A DNA stretch of 16,076 nt, taken from Lachnospiraceae bacterium UBA1748. Its GTDB lineage: Bacteria > Bacillota > Clostridia > Lachnospirales > Lachnospiraceae. The notes under the pieces are model-generated. The model ran no database searches, was not told where the DNA came from, and saw only the letters and a list, made by a program, of their open reading frames with translations. The stretch is taken from positions 25,510-41,585 of the forward strand of contig DCHQ01000002.1 in the NCBI GenBank assembly GCA_002314855.1, given 5' to 3'. Numbering within the stretch: the first letter of the stretch is position 1; every line of letters starts with the position of its first letter. Of the stretch, positions 1 through 7,422 are shown piece after piece. Both the position numbers and the translations under genes were made by a program.

Positions 1-2229
1 GGCTATAATGTTCTTCATCCAATGGGATATGATTCATTTGGTCTTCCTGCAGAGCAGTATGCTGTTACTACAGGTAATCATCCTAATGGTTTTACACAGT
101 CTAATATAGAGACATTTTCTAAGCAGCTTAAGGAACTTGGATTTGACTATGACTGGTCAAAGATGCTTGCAACATCTGATCCAAGCTTTTATAAATGGAC
201 ACAGTGGATCTTCAAGCAGTTATATGAAGATGGATATGCCAAGTATATTGATATGCCAGTTAACTGGTGTGAGGAGCTTGGTACAGTTCTTTCTAATGAT
301 GAAGTCATTGATGGTAAATCAGAGCGTGGTGGCTATCCTGTTATCAGAAAGAATATGAAGCAGTGGGTTATCAATCAGCCTGAATTTGCTGAGAAGCTTT
401 TAGAGGGTCTTGAGGAAATCGATTGGCCAGAGTCAACTAAGGCTATTCAGCGTAACTGGATTGGTAAGTCAACTGGTGTAGAAGTAGAGTTCGACATTGT
501 AGGTGGTGGTAAGTTCTCTATCTTCACAACATGTATTGAGACTATCTACGGTATTACATTTATGGTTCTTGCTCCAGATGGAGACATTACAGCAAGTCTT
601 CTTGACAGAGTACAGAACAGAGAAGAAGTAGAAGCATATATTAATGAGACAAAGTCTAAGAATGATATGGACCGTACAGAACTCAACAAGACTAAGTCTG
701 GTTGCGAGCTTAAGGGCGTAACTTGTATTAACCCTGTTAATGGCAAGGAAGTTCGTATGTTCATTGGTGACTTCGTACTTGCAAGCTATGGTACTGGTGC
801 TGTTATGGCTGTACCAAGTCATGATCAGAGAGACTTTGAGTATGCAATTGCTCATAATATAGATATGATTCAGGTAATCGATGGTGATGAGAAGCTCGGC
901 CATGTTGATGTATCAGAGGCAGCTTTTGAGAAGCACGGTTATCTTGGTAAGGGATATAAGCTCATCAACTCTGAGGAGTTCACAGGACTTACTGTAGAGG
1001 AAGCTAAGGAAGCTATCACAGTTAAGCTTGAGGGAATGGGCAGAGCTAAGAGAACAGTGAACTATCACTTCCGTGAGTGGATATTTGCTCGTCAGCGTTA
1101 CTGGGGTGAGCCAGTTCCAGTTGTTCACGGTGAGGATGGCAAGATTCATACACTTTCAGATGAAGAACTCCCACTTATCCTTCCAGAGCTTGAAGATTAC
1201 AAGGGTAAGAATGGTAAGGCTCCACTTGAGAATGCTACTGAGTGGAAGCAGTATGATAATAATGGAATCAAGGGTGTTCGTGAGACATCTACTATGCCAG
1301 GTTCAGCAGGATCTAGCTGGTATTTCCTTAGATATATTGATCCTAACAATGATAAGGAATTTGCTAATCAGGAACTCTTAAAGCACTGGATGCCAGTAGA
1401 TCTTTATATTGGTGGACCAGAGCATGCAGTAGGTCACCTTATGTATTCTCGTATCTGGAACAGATATCTTTACGATAAGGGTCTTGCACCTACAAAGGAG
1501 CCATTCCAGAAGCTTGTACACCAGGGTATGATTCTTGGTGAGAATGGTATCAAGATGGGTAAGAGATTCCCAGAATTCGTTGTTAATCCTTCAGATATCG
1601 TAAGAGATTACGGTGCTGATACACTTAGACTTTATGAGATGTTCATGGGACCACTTGAGGTTTCTAAGCCATGGAGCCCACAGGGTGTTGATGGTGCAAG
1701 AAAGTTCATTGGACGTGTATGGAACTTCTTTACTAACGAAGAGAATATTACTGAGGATAATGATGGTACACTTACAAAGGTATATCACCAGACAGTAAAG
1801 AAAGTAACAGATGATTTCGAAGCATTAGGCTTTAATACAGCTATCAGCCAGATGATGATATTTGTTAATGCAACATATAAGGCTGGAAAGTGCCCTAAGG
1901 AATATGCAGAAGGACTTATCAAGATGCTTTCATGTATCACACCTCACGTAGGTGAAGAGATGTGGAGTATCCTTGGTCACGATACAACAATTGCTTACGA
2001 GCCATGGCCAACATACGATGAGAAGGAACTTGTAGAAGATTCCATCGAAATTGGTGTACAGATCAATGGTAAGCTTAAGGCAACAGTTCTTGTAGGTGTT
2101 GATGAGGACCAGGCAAGTGCTATTGCGAAGGCTAAAGAAATCGATGCAGTTAAGAATGCAATTGATGGCAAGAACATAGTTAAGGAAATCTATGTAAAGG
2201 GCAAGATTATTAATATCGTTGCCAAATAA
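1..2229 (+). CDS. leuS: Leucyl-tRNA synthetase, 5'-truncated by window edge
   Basis: Charges tRNA-Leu with leucine in the cytoplasm (class Ia synthetase). The frame is open from base 1, so the ATG at base 22 is internal. The first residues, GYNVLHPMGYDSFGLPAEQ, are the stretch just after the HIGH motif, so about 50-60 N-terminal residues lie outside the window. Also visible are the CP1 editing domain, with the threonine-rich peptide at bases 526-543 and HDQRD at 820-834, the RQRYWGEPVPV segment, the SAGSSWYFLRY segment, GGPEHAVGHL, and a KMSKS-equivalent loop reading KMGKR at 1552-1566. The anticodon-binding and C-terminal domains follow to the TAA stop. Two points are odd: the editing peptide reads TTCIET where the usual form is TTRPDT, and the KMSKS serines are G and R. 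Total length, about 800 residues, is normal for the family. No terminator separates it clearly from murC. Confidence 0.97.
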   Translation, partial: GYNVLHPMGYDSFGLPAEQYAVTTGNHPNGFTQSNIETFSKQLKELGFDYDWSKMLATSDPSFYKWTQWIFKQLYEDGYAKYIDMPVNWCEELGTVLSNDEVIDGKSERGGYPVIRKNMKQWVINQPEFAEKLLEGLEEIDWPESTKAIQRNWIGKSTGVEVEFDIVGGGKFSIFTTCIETIYGITFMVLAPDGDITASLLDRVQNREEVEAYINETKSKNDMDRTELNKTKSGCELKGVTCINPVNGKEVRMFIGDFVLASYGTGAVMAVPSHDQRDFEYAIAHNIDMIQVIDGDEKLGHVDVSEAAFEKHGYLGKGYKLINSEEFTGLTVEEAKEAITVKLEGMGRAKRTVNYHFREWIFARQRYWGEPVPVVHGEDGKIHTLSDEELPLILPELEDYKGKNGKAPLENATEWKQYDNNGIKGVRETSTMPGSAGSSWYFLRYIDPNNDKEFANQELLKHWMPVDLYIGGPEHAVGHLMYSRIWNRYLYDKGLAPTKEPFQKLVHQGMILGENGIKMGKRFPEFVVNPSDIVRDYGADTLRLYEMFMGPLEVSKPWSPQGVDGARKFIGRVWNFFTNEENITEDNDGTLTKVYHQTVKKVTDDFEALGFNTAISQMMIFVNATYKAGKCPKEYAEGLIKMLSCITPHVGEEMWSILGHDTTIAYEPWPTYDEKELVEDSIEIGVQINGKLKATVLVGVDEDQASAIAKAKEIDAVKNAIDGKNIVKEIYVKGKIINIVAK

Positions 2230-2242
2230 TATTTTGATTAAT

Positions 2243-2289
2243 AAGAGACAGAGAACGATTGCCATTACGGCAAGGGTTTACTGTCTCTT
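2243..2289 (+). other. Nested stem-loop between leuS and murC
   Basis: AAGAGACAG at 2243-2251 is perfectly complementary to CTGTCTCTT at 2281-2289 (9 bp). A second hairpin, TTGCC-ATTAC-GGCAA at 2259-2273, sits inside the enclosed loop. No T-run follows, so this does not look like an intrinsic terminator. The outer stem ends 6 nt before the murC ribosome binding site (GAGGA at 2296-2300). It could be an mRNA processing or stabilising structure, a translation control element, or a copy of a small dispersed palindrome. I do not recognise the family. Confidence 0.55.
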
Positions 2290-2307
2290 TATAATGAGGA
2301 ATGGATA

Positions 2308-3684
2308 ATGTATCAGGTCAATTTTAACAACCCAGTGCATGTGCACTTTATGGGAATAGGCGGAATAAGCATGAGTGGTCTTGCTGAGATATTATTGTCT
2401 CGTGGGTTTACAGTTTCAGGTTCCGATATGAAGGAGTCTCCACTTACCCTCCACTTAGGCAATCTTGGTGCCAAGATTAATCATGGACAGGTAGCATCTA
2501 ATATAACCGATGATATTGATCTTATGGTTTATACAGCTGCTATTAGCCCTGATAATCCTGAGTTCATGGAATGTAAGAATAGAAATATACCTATGCTTTC
2601 AAGAGCGGAGCTTCTTGGACAGCTTATGAAGAACTATGCTACTCCAATAGCTATCAGTGGTACTCATGGTAAAACAACAACAACCTCCATGGTGTCAGAG
2701 ATTCTTCTTGGTGCAGACAAGGATCCTACATTATCAATAGGTGGTATTCTTAAGACTATTGATGGTAATCTTAGAATAGGAAAATCAGACTACTTTGTAA
2801 CAGAAGCATGTGAATATACGAATAGTTATTTATCATTCTTCCCAAAGATTTCTATTATTCTTAATGTTGAAGAGGATCATCTTGATTTCTTCAAGGACAT
2901 TAATGACATTAGAGATTCATTTAACAGATTTGCAAAACTTCTTCCTGAGGATGGATATCTTATTATTAATGGTGATATACCAGAGTTACAGACTATCCTT
3001 GATGGTGTGAAAGCTAAGGTCATTACTTTTGGTAATAGCTCATCATACGATTATTATCCAGAAGAAGTATCATTTAATGATAAGGGAAGTGCATCTTATA
3101 CATTAAAGTCAGCGCTTGGTGATTCTAAAGTTCAACTATCAGTTGTAGGTGAGCATAATGTATATAATTCATTATCAGCAATAGCTCTTTCAGATATTCT
3201 TGGATTAGAAAGAGAAAAGTCAGTGGCATCAGTAGGAAGCTTCACTGGTACTGACAGACGTTTTGAGCTTAAGGGTAAGCTTGGTGGTATTAATATCATT
3301 GATGATTATGCACATCACCCTACAGAGATAAAGGCTACTCTTACAGCAGCTAAGAACTATCCGCATGATAAGTTATGGGTTGTATTCCAGCCTCATACAT
3401 ATACAAGAACAAAGGCATTTCTTCAGGAGTTTGCAGATGCATTAACAATTGCAGATGCTGTTATTCTTACAGATATTTATGCAGCTCGTGAGAAGAATAC
3501 AATAGGCATTAGCTCCAAAGATTTGCTTGCAAAATTGGTAGAAAAAGGCAAAGAATCGTATTACTTTTCTAGCTTTGATGAGATTGAAAATTTTATTTTA
3601 GAAAAATGTTCCAACAATGATATGTTGATAACTATGGGTGCTGGAGACGTTGTAAAGATTGGCGAGCACCTTCTTGGACAGTAG
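2308..3684 (+). CDS. murC: UDP-N-acetylmuramate--L-alanine ligase
   Basis: Adds L-alanine to UDP-N-acetylmuramic acid using ATP, the first peptide step of cytoplasmic peptidoglycan precursor synthesis. The 458 residues match the usual MurC length. Visible in order are the N-terminal Rossmann-type glycine loop (HFMGIGGISMSG, about residues 13-24), the ATP-binding loop GTHGKTTTT (about 118-126), EACEYTNSY and NVEEDHLDFF in the central domain, and DDYAHHP (332-338), typical of MurC/Mpl, in the run-up to the C-terminal domain. The ATG at 2308 is preceded by GAGGA at 2296-2300 with good spacing. It lies 78 bp after leuS on the same strand and may be co-transcribed with it. The gene runs to the TAG immediately before a pair of DnaA-box-like 9-mers. 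Identification is secure. Mpl is the main alternative, but the length and the N-terminal motif favour MurC. Confidence 0.96.
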   Translation: MYQVNFNNPVHVHFMGIGGISMSGLAEILLSRGFTVSGSDMKESPLTLHLGNLGAKINHGQVASNITDDIDLMVYTAAISPDNPEFMECKNRNIPMLSRAELLGQLMKNYATPIAISGTHGKTTTTSMVSEILLGADKDPTLSIGGILKTIDGNLRIGKSDYFVTEACEYTNSYLSFFPKISIILNVEEDHLDFFKDINDIRDSFNRFAKLLPEDGYLIINGDIPELQTILDGVKAKVITFGNSSSYDYYPEEVSFNDKGSASYTLKSALGDSKVQLSVVGEHNVYNSLSAIALSDILGLEREKSVASVGSFTGTDRRFELKGKLGGINIIDDYAHHPTEIKATLTAAKNYPHDKLWVVFQPHTYTRTKAFLQEFADALTIADAVILTDIYAAREKNTIGISSKDLLAKLVEKGKESYYFSSFDEIENFILEKCSNNDMLITMGAGDVVKIGEHLLGQ

Positions 3685-3702
3685 TTTTCCACATTTTCCA
3701 CA
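3685..3702 (+). promoter_or_regulatory. Tandem DnaA-box pair 1
   Basis: Two abutting copies of TTTTCCACA, at 3685-3693 and 3694-3702, start on the base after the murC stop codon. Each fits the DnaA box consensus TTWTNCACA. A further 8/9 match, TTATCCACT, lies at 3718-3726 in the same orientation. Binding by DnaA is inferred from sequence only. Confidence 0.6.
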
Positions 3703-3717
3703 TTTTTAGGTAGATAA

Positions 3718-3747
3718 TTATCCACTTAAGAGTGTGGAATTTTTATT
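3718..3747 (+). terminator. Possible weak intrinsic terminator after murC
   Basis: TCCAC at 3721-3725 pairs with GTGGA at 3734-3738 across an 8-nt loop and is followed by ATTTTTATTT. The stem has only 5 bp, and its left arm overlaps a DnaA-box-like 9-mer, so the dyad may instead reflect protein binding. This is the only terminator-like structure between murC and the DnaD-like gene. Confidence 0.35.
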
Positions 3748-3838
3748 TCAGATGATAATTTTTTTGGGGATTCGACTAGCCTATAATTTAAGGCTTTGGA
3801 GAGATTTGTGAAGTGTGGGTTTATTTTTTAGGGGGACT

Positions 3839-3856
3839 TTTTCCACATTATCAACA
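3839..3856 (+). promoter_or_regulatory. Tandem DnaA-box pair 2
   Basis: TTTTCCACA at 3839-3847 is directly followed by TTATCAACA at 3848-3856. The first fits the DnaA box consensus exactly and the second differs from TTATCCACA at one base. Orientation and 9-bp head-to-tail spacing are the same as in pair 1, about 150 bp upstream. The pair ends 56 bp before the -35 box of the DnaD-like gene, a position suited to transcriptional control by DnaA. Confidence 0.55.
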
Positions 3857-3912
3857 CACGAGGCGAAAACTTGTAAACCCTTGTATTTACTGGGTTTGAG
3901 GCTATTTTGGCA

Positions 3913-3940
3913 TTGATTTTTCTGGCTCGTATGGTATACT
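3913..3940 (+). promoter_or_regulatory. Promoter of the DnaD-DnaI-like operon
   Basis: A -35-like TTGATT at 3913-3918 and an extended -10 TGGTATACT at 3932-3940 (hexamer TATACT at 3935-3940) are separated by 16 nt. Predicted transcription start is near 3947, giving a leader of about 23-41 nt depending on the start codon used. An inverted repeat, AAACCC at 3875-3880 and GGGTTT at 3892-3897, lies just upstream. Confidence 0.6.
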
Positions 3941-3969
3941 TTTCATCACCGGCATAAGCAGGTAAAAAA

Positions 3970-5103
3970 GTGTATGGGGCTATAATTATGATTCCGTTAA
4001 ATATCTCATTTGAAAATTCGCAGGGTGTTACTGTTTTATCCAATTTATTCATTGATAAATATATGGAGGAAGCCAACGATGTGCAGATAAAGGTATATCT
4101 TTACTTACTTCGAATGGTTGGCTCTAATCTTCCTACAGATATATCTGAAATATCAGACAAGTTCAACTATCCTGAAAAGGATGTTGAGAAGGCACTTAAG
4201 TACTGGGAGAAAAAAGAACTTATTGGACTTGGCTTTTGTGAGAACAGGATATCTAGTATTACTATTAAAGATATAGCTGGTGCTAATAAAGCTGAAGCAC
4301 CAAAGCAGAGTCAAATGGTAGTGACTGAGAGCAGTAGTAATCAGGATATTCCAATGATTAAGATGGATTATGAAAAGGAAAAGGCAAAGTACTCAATAGA
4401 GGACATTCAGAGAATTAAGGCTGATTCAGAAGTTAAAATGCTTCTTGGTGTGGCTCAGGAGTATTTTGGGCTTCCTAATATGAATCCTAATTCTATTCGT
4501 TCAATTTGTTTTATTTATGATAGACTCGACTTTTCGTTTGAACTTATCGATTTCCTTTTGGAGAGATGTGTGACTGATGGCAAGAAAAACACAATGTATC
4601 TTGAACAGTTAGCTAAGTTTCTTTATGAAAAGGGAATAAAGGATAAAGAAGAAGCAAAGCGTGAGATTGATCAGATAGCACCTTATTATGTACCAATAGT
4701 TATGGATTATATTGGAGTATCGGGTAAGGCTGTTCCAGCTCAAATAGAGTTAGTTCGTAAGTGGATTATGGATTATGGATTTGGCATGGAGGTTATTAAG
4801 CTTGCTTGTGGAAAAGCTGCAATGAGTGGATACGATGATAGATTTAGCTATGCTGATAAAACTCTTCTTGACTGGAAGAATCACGATATTCATACATCAG
4901 CTGAAGCAGAAGCTTATATGCAGAAATATAAAGAAGAGAAAGCGGAGAAGGCTCGTAAGGCTGAGGAAGTTAAGGCTGAAACCAAGAAAACATATGGCCC
5001 ACAGTCTACTGGAACTTATCAGAGTGGAAAAAGTGATTTCTGCACAATGAAAAAGAGAGCCTATAATGTTGAAGAATTACTTAAGGCAGCCAAGGTAAAT
5101 TAG
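3970..5103 (+). CDS. DnaD/DnaB-like primosome protein
   Basis: Probable replication initiation and restart protein that helps load the replicative helicase, acting on single-stranded DNA and DnaA or PriA complexes. The N-terminal part (about residues 15-95) looks like the winged-helix region of DnaD-type proteins. Two DnaB_2 (DnaD C-terminal) type repeats then follow, roughly 150-233 and 237-312, the second ending in FSYADKTLLDW (292-302), the family's YxxxIL-x2-W-like signature. A basic, charged tail follows. The start is uncertain: GTG at 3970 has GCAGG at 3958-3962 upstream, while ATG at 3988 has GGGG at 3976-3979. The conserved-looking protein begins at the ATG, so either is possible. It is followed after 4 nt by the helicase-loader ATPase, a classic primosome pairing in Firmicutes. 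The family is clear, but whether it is the orthologue of B. subtilis dnaD or dnaB is not. Confidence 0.88.
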   Translation: MYGAIIMIPLNISFENSQGVTVLSNLFIDKYMEEANDVQIKVYLYLLRMVGSNLPTDISEISDKFNYPEKDVEKALKYWEKKELIGLGFCENRISSITIKDIAGANKAEAPKQSQMVVTESSSNQDIPMIKMDYEKEKAKYSIEDIQRIKADSEVKMLLGVAQEYFGLPNMNPNSIRSICFIYDRLDFSFELIDFLLERCVTDGKKNTMYLEQLAKFLYEKGIKDKEEAKREIDQIAPYYVPIVMDYIGVSGKAVPAQIELVRKWIMDYGFGMEVIKLACGKAAMSGYDDRFSYADKTLLDWKNHDIHTSAEAEAYMQKYKEEKAEKARKAEEVKAETKKTYGPQSTGTYQSGKSDFCTMKKRAYNVEELLKAAKVN

Positions 5104-5107
5104 TTCT

Positions 5108-6085
5108 ATGTCTATACTGGATAAAAAGTACAACGAGATAAAAAAAATATATGATGATAGACGCTTAAATCATGTCAAAGAGCAGATGCGTAGAAAACTG
5201 GAGGTCGAAACAAAGGTTCCAGGATTCAAGGAACTTGAAAACAAAGTCATAGACCTTTCAATGGAGTATGGTAAGGCTAAGATTAAGTGCAAGAATAACC
5301 CAGAGCTCGCCAGTGATATGACAAAAAAATATCACGAAGAAATGATGGGACTTAGAATGGATAAGAAAAAGCTTCTGGAAGATGCTGGTTATCCATATGA
5401 TTATCTGGAACTGAACTATGACTGTACTAAGTGTTATGACACGGGATATGTAGATAACGAAAAGTGTAGCTGTTATCGACAAATAGAAGCACGGTTTTTA
5501 TATGACTATTCTAATATAAGCGACTTGCTTGAACGTAACAACTTCGAAACAATGAGTGATGAGTATTACAGTAGCACGGAAGTTGAAGCTTTTGAAAAAG
5601 CAGTTATGACCTGCAAGAACTTTATTAAGAACTTTAATTCAGATTATCGCAATCTTTTGTTTATTGGTGAGGTAGGCGTTGGCAAGACTTTTCTGTCAAG
5701 CTGTGTGGCCAAGGAACTTATTGATAAGGGTTGTTCAGTAGTATTTTTCAGTGCAACCCAGCTGTTCCAGACTATATCCAATACGCTATATGACAAAGAA
5801 GCTCTTAGCGACTTTTTAAATACTATATATACAGTCGATTTGCTTATTATCGATGATTTAGGAACAGAAATGGCCAATGACTTTGTTCGCTCATATCTTC
5901 TGTCAATTGTAAGTGAAAGAGCACTTCGAAGAAAATCAATGATATATTCTTCGAATAAAAGTCTTAATGATTTGATTGAGCGTTATAGTGACCGAGTATT
6001 TTCCAGAATGTATGAGGATTGCGAAATAATCGAGCTCGCATGCGAAGATATTCGAATTCAAAAGCGTAGAGCACTTGAAGATTAG
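5108..6085 (+). CDS. DnaI/DnaC-like helicase loader ATPase
   Basis: AAA+ ATPase expected to load the replicative helicase DnaC/DnaB onto DNA at initiation. Visible in order are an N-terminal helical, charged region of about 95 residues, a zinc-binding cluster C106-x2-C109-x10-C120-x-C122 resembling that of B. subtilis DnaI, a Walker A GEVGVGKT at 187-194, a Walker B LLIIDDLGTE with D249-D250, and a sensor-1 segment YSSNKSL. The C-terminal DRVFSRMYEDC carries a probable arginine finger or sensor-2 arginine. The 325 residues match DnaI length. IstB-type transposase helpers share the ATPase fold, but the zinc cluster and the DnaD-like partner 4 nt upstream favour a helicase loader. No strong ribosome binding site is seen, so translation is probably coupled to the upstream gene. 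Confidence 0.9.
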   Translation: MSILDKKYNEIKKIYDDRRLNHVKEQMRRKLEVETKVPGFKELENKVIDLSMEYGKAKIKCKNNPELASDMTKKYHEEMMGLRMDKKKLLEDAGYPYDYLELNYDCTKCYDTGYVDNEKCSCYRQIEARFLYDYSNISDLLERNNFETMSDEYYSSTEVEAFEKAVMTCKNFIKNFNSDYRNLLFIGEVGVGKTFLSSCVAKELIDKGCSVVFFSATQLFQTISNTLYDKEALSDFLNTIYTVDLLIIDDLGTEMANDFVRSYLLSIVSERALRRKSMIYSSNKSLNDLIERYSDRVFSRMYEDCEIIELACEDIRIQKRRALED

Positions 6086-6103
6086 TATTAAATAAGTTAT
6101 AGT
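6075..6103 (+). promoter_or_regulatory. Candidate prs promoter
   Basis: TTGAAG at 6075-6080 and TATAGT at 6098-6103 are separated by exactly 17 nt. The -35 box overlaps the last codons of the helicase-loader gene. Predicted start is near 6110, giving a leader of about 55 nt. A small hairpin (TAAGG at 6107-6111, CCTTA at 6119-6123) sits at the start site. Confidence 0.5.
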
Positions 6104-6165
6104 TATTAAGGTTAAAAGCCTTATAGAAAATATTAGAAAAGCAATATAGCTGGAGGACATTAAAA

Positions 6166-7350
6166 ATGTCAATTAATGACGACATAAGGATCTTAGAGAC
6201 TATACCAGTAGGTGTACTTGGAATCATTCCTTTAGAGGGATGCAAGCATCTTGGTGAGAAAGTTGACCAGTATCTTGTTGACTGGCGTACTACCAGACAG
6301 CATGAGCATGAGGATAGATTATCATTCTCGGGATACAAAAGAAATACTTATGTTCTTGGTGCAAAGGTACCAAGATTTGGTTCAGGCGAAGCCAAGGGTG
6401 TTATCCTTGAGTCTGTTCGTGGTACAGATCTTTATATATTAGTTGATGTAGGGAATTATAGCCTTACTTATTCTCTCTTTGGTGAAGAGAATCATATGTC
6501 TCCAGATGATCATTATCAGGATCTTAAGCGTGTAATTGCAGCAGTTGGTGGTAAGGCCAGAAGAATTACAGTTATTATGCCATTCCTTTATGAAAGCCGT
6601 CAGCACAAGAGAAGTGCAAGAGAATCTCTTGACTGTGCAATGGCTCTTCAGGAGCTTGTAGCTATGGGTGTTGATAATATTATTACATTTGATGCCCATG
6701 ATCCACGAGTTCAGAATGCGATTCCACTTAATGGATTTGAAACAATTCAGCCATCATATCAGTTTATTAAGGGTCTTCTTAGAAATATTAAGGATCTTCA
6801 GCTTGATTCAGAGCATATGATGATTGTCAGCCCAGATGAAGGTGGTATGAGCAGAGCAATATATGTTGCCAACGTTCTTGGACTTGATATGGGTATGTTC
6901 TACAAGAGAAGAGATTATACACAGCTTATTAACGGACGTAATCCTATTATTGCTCATGAGTTCTTAGGCGCTGATGTTGAAGGCAAGGATATAATCATCA
7001 TGGATGATATGATTTCATCAGGTGATAGCGTTATAGAAGTAGCAACAGAACTCAAGAACAGAAAGGCTAACAGAATCTTTATATTCTCAACATTTGGTCT
7101 TTTCACAGGTGGTCTTGAGAGATTCGATGAAGCTTATAAGAGTGGAATTATCACTCGTATTCTTACTACTAATCTTATATATCAGACACCAGAGCTTTTA
7201 TCTAGAGAGTGGTATATAAGCTGTGATCTTAGTAAGTATATAGCATATATTATTGATACACTTAACCATGATAGTTCAATCAGTGATTTGCTCAATCCTA
7301 GTGAACGTATTCAAAAGCTTGTTAATAAATACAAGGCTGGAGAGATGTAG
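6166..7350 (+). CDS. prs: Ribose-phosphate pyrophosphokinase, long divergent form
   Basis: Makes PRPP from ribose 5-phosphate and ATP, feeding purine, pyrimidine, NAD, histidine and tryptophan synthesis. The fold is the PRPP synthetase double phosphoribosyltransferase type. Visible are the catalytic-loop region SRQHKR (144-149), corresponding to the classical YARQDR segment, FDAHDPRVQNA (from D176), corresponding to the classical DLH-x2-QIQG region, and the PRPP-binding loop DIIIMDDMISSGDS (275-288). At 394 residues it is about 80 longer than classical bacterial Prs (about 315). The extra length is spread over an N-terminal extension and internal insertions. A strong ribosome binding site, GGAGGA at 6152-6157, fixes the ATG at 6166. 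A strong terminator follows. The family is secure; its regulation by ADP and phosphate may differ from the classical form because of sequence divergence (inference). Confidence 0.9.
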   Translation: MSINDDIRILETIPVGVLGIIPLEGCKHLGEKVDQYLVDWRTTRQHEHEDRLSFSGYKRNTYVLGAKVPRFGSGEAKGVILESVRGTDLYILVDVGNYSLTYSLFGEENHMSPDDHYQDLKRVIAAVGGKARRITVIMPFLYESRQHKRSARESLDCAMALQELVAMGVDNIITFDAHDPRVQNAIPLNGFETIQPSYQFIKGLLRNIKDLQLDSEHMMIVSPDEGGMSRAIYVANVLGLDMGMFYKRRDYTQLINGRNPIIAHEFLGADVEGKDIIIMDDMISSGDSVIEVATELKNRKANRIFIFSTFGLFTGGLERFDEAYKSGIITRILTTNLIYQTPELLSREWYISCDLSKYIAYIIDTLNHDSSISDLLNPSERIQKLVNKYKAGEM

Positions 7351-7378
7351 ATTAATTAATTTAATAATAAGCAAATAA

Positions 7379-7404
7379 AAATGCCATCCATCAGGATGGC
7401 ATTT
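7379..7404. terminator. Bidirectional intrinsic terminator
   Basis: AAATGCCATCC at 7379-7389 and GGATGGCATTT at 7394-7404 form a perfect 11-bp stem with an ATCA loop. T-rich tails are present on both strands. It lies between two convergent genes (prs on plus, the nucleotidyltransferase on minus), so it can end both transcripts. A further 11-bp outer pairing, 7361-7371 with 7405-7415 (one G-U pair), is possible across a 7-nt bulge. Confidence 0.93.
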
Positions 7405-7422
7405 CTTGTTATTAATTAATAA

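Noticed and set aside
469..1149. Long minus-strand open frames opposite leuS
   Set aside because: They have low-complexity, cysteine-rich translations with no family motifs and no ribosome binding sites; these are shadows of leuS.
2290..2295. TATAAT before murC
   Set aside because: It abuts the Shine-Dalgarno, leaving almost no leader, and the TTGCCA upstream is 25 nt away, too far for a -35 box.
3782..3787. TATAAT in the murC-DnaD gap, within a 5-bp dyad (AGCCT/AGGCT)
   Set aside because: Only a T-run lies at the -35 position, so promoter evidence is weaker than for the TTGATT/TATACT pair nearer the gene.
3981..3986. TATAAT near the start of the DnaD-like gene
   Set aside because: It lies downstream of GTG 3970 and just before ATG 3988, with no -35 box at a suitable distance; transcription would start inside the coding region.
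5108..6085. IstB-type transposition helper as identity of the ATPase
   Set aside because: No transposase gene or inverted repeats are nearby; the N-terminal zinc cluster and DnaD-like partner indicate a helicase loader.
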